Of a stretch of DNA of 64,000 nt, positions 63,266 to 64,000 are shown piece after piece (the stretch's first letter is position 1; each line of letters starts with the position of its first letter). This DNA comes from Sphagnum compactum (taxonomy: Eukaryota; Bryophyta; Sphagnopsida; Sphagnales): contig OZ234501.1 in the NCBI GenBank assembly GCA_965153455.1, positions 14,744,855-14,808,854 on the forward strand, written 5' to 3'. The notes under the pieces were generated by a model. That model was not told the DNA's origin, searched no databases, and saw nothing but the letters and a program-made list of their open reading frames with translations. A program made the position numbers and the translations under genes.

Positions 63266-64000
63266 TCCATGATCTGATTCTAACAAAACGGTGTGAGTTT
63301 GGGTATGGGTCACAACAACCTGAACTTGAACCCCAATTTCAACACGGGAAATTAGATGCGCTCATAACCATTGGTGTGTATGCAGCTCTAGTCCCCTTGT
63401 CCATGCCTATGAAAATTGCAAAAATATTCAAATTTACAAAAATTAAAGCACAGACAAGAAAGTGTATACCTATGTGAAAGGGTTAGAACTTAATGTAAAT
63501 TATGAATTCTAAACACAATTGGGGAAGTTAGATTATTAAAAGCCCGTCGTCAAATTGGTTGTTATAAAACAAGTAGCTGGCTGCCCTTTTTCCTCATGTA
63601 TAGAGGTATTGTGAGGCCCCCACACTAGGAATATCCAGAATCAGTTTTTCAGCCCACAAAGCATTATTGTGTCATACCTGTTTCCTAACAGACTCTACAC
63701 TAGCCCCACTAAATCATTGTGAAGCTATGTCACATGTTGTTGTTGGCCATGGCCTCGCATGCCGAGGTTTGTGTTCAAGTGCAAATTTCTTTCTATGTTT
63801 TTACAAACACAAATTGAAAACCAGAATGATCCCCAGAGGGGAAAAGGGGAAAAAAATTTCAAAATGTTCAATCAATTTGATTGCCAAAATGACGATGGTG
63901 TGAGAATTGTGAGAAAGTTGAAGGAAATTGTAGCCCAATGAAACTTGAGTGCAATTGAGAGCTTTTGCAAAAGCAATAGATAATTGATATGATGAAATAC

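Larger units (their letters stand above)
60338..64000. other. AT-rich spacer to the window end
   Basis: No gene seen. Contains the 34-bp duplication and an (AT)n tract. The frames at 61.6-61.9 kb and 63.2-63.9 kb show no family resemblance. Confidence 0.6.

Overview
This window is nuclear DNA from a land plant or a close streptophyte relative. It has GT-AG introns, a plant-type CCCH zinc-finger (ZFN-type) gene, a plant nepenthesin-type aspartic protease and a plant-style mitochondrial bS6. Telo-box motifs sit ahead of both ribosomal-protein genes, and the spacers are long, AT-rich and full of TIR/MITE relics. The eS4 protein departs from the angiosperm eS4 I know at many positions, so a bryophyte or other early lineage is plausible, but the species cannot be fixed by eye. 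No bacterial, organellar or CRISPR features were seen.

Layout. 1-31 kb has no intact gene. It holds simple repeats, several dispersed repeat families, a 34-47 bp minisatellite, a tRNA-like SINE head next to a MITE, and a decayed minus-strand Myb/SANT-like (trihelix) coding relic at about 9.9-10.6 kb. 31.4-36.4 kb is a seven-exon gene for a five-finger CCCH protein (about 519 aa). Its probable leader carries three upstream ORFs, one of which translates an (AGC)15 microsatellite as polyserine. A Ty3/gypsy reverse-transcriptase scrap lies at 38.3 kb. 41.2-43.6 kb is a complete six-exon cytosolic eS4 gene (263 aa). 45.5-46.4 kb is a two-exon mitochondrial bS6 gene (107 aa) whose intron end, splice acceptor included, is tandemly duplicated. 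46.4-55 kb is AT-rich spacer with a PIF/Harbinger nuclease C-terminal relic, a direct-repeat pair and a TIR element. That element has 70-bp arms and carries an AT-hook plus zinc-knuckle tail. 57.2-59.2 kb is a four-exon minus-strand aspartic protease gene (about 479 aa) in a GC-richer island. 60.3-64 kb is again AT-rich spacer.

The four intact genes do not form a pathway. The two ribosomal-protein genes (cytosolic eS4, mitochondrial bS6) lie about 1.9 kb apart on the same strand and both have telo-box motifs upstream, as is usual for plant translation genes. The most unusual signals are the duplicated splice acceptor in bS6m, the polyserine and overlapping uORFs of the CCCH gene, the TIR element with a protein tail, and several long hairpins in the repeat families. 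Exon boundaries were derived by hand from reading frame, splice consensus and family similarity; no transcript evidence was available.
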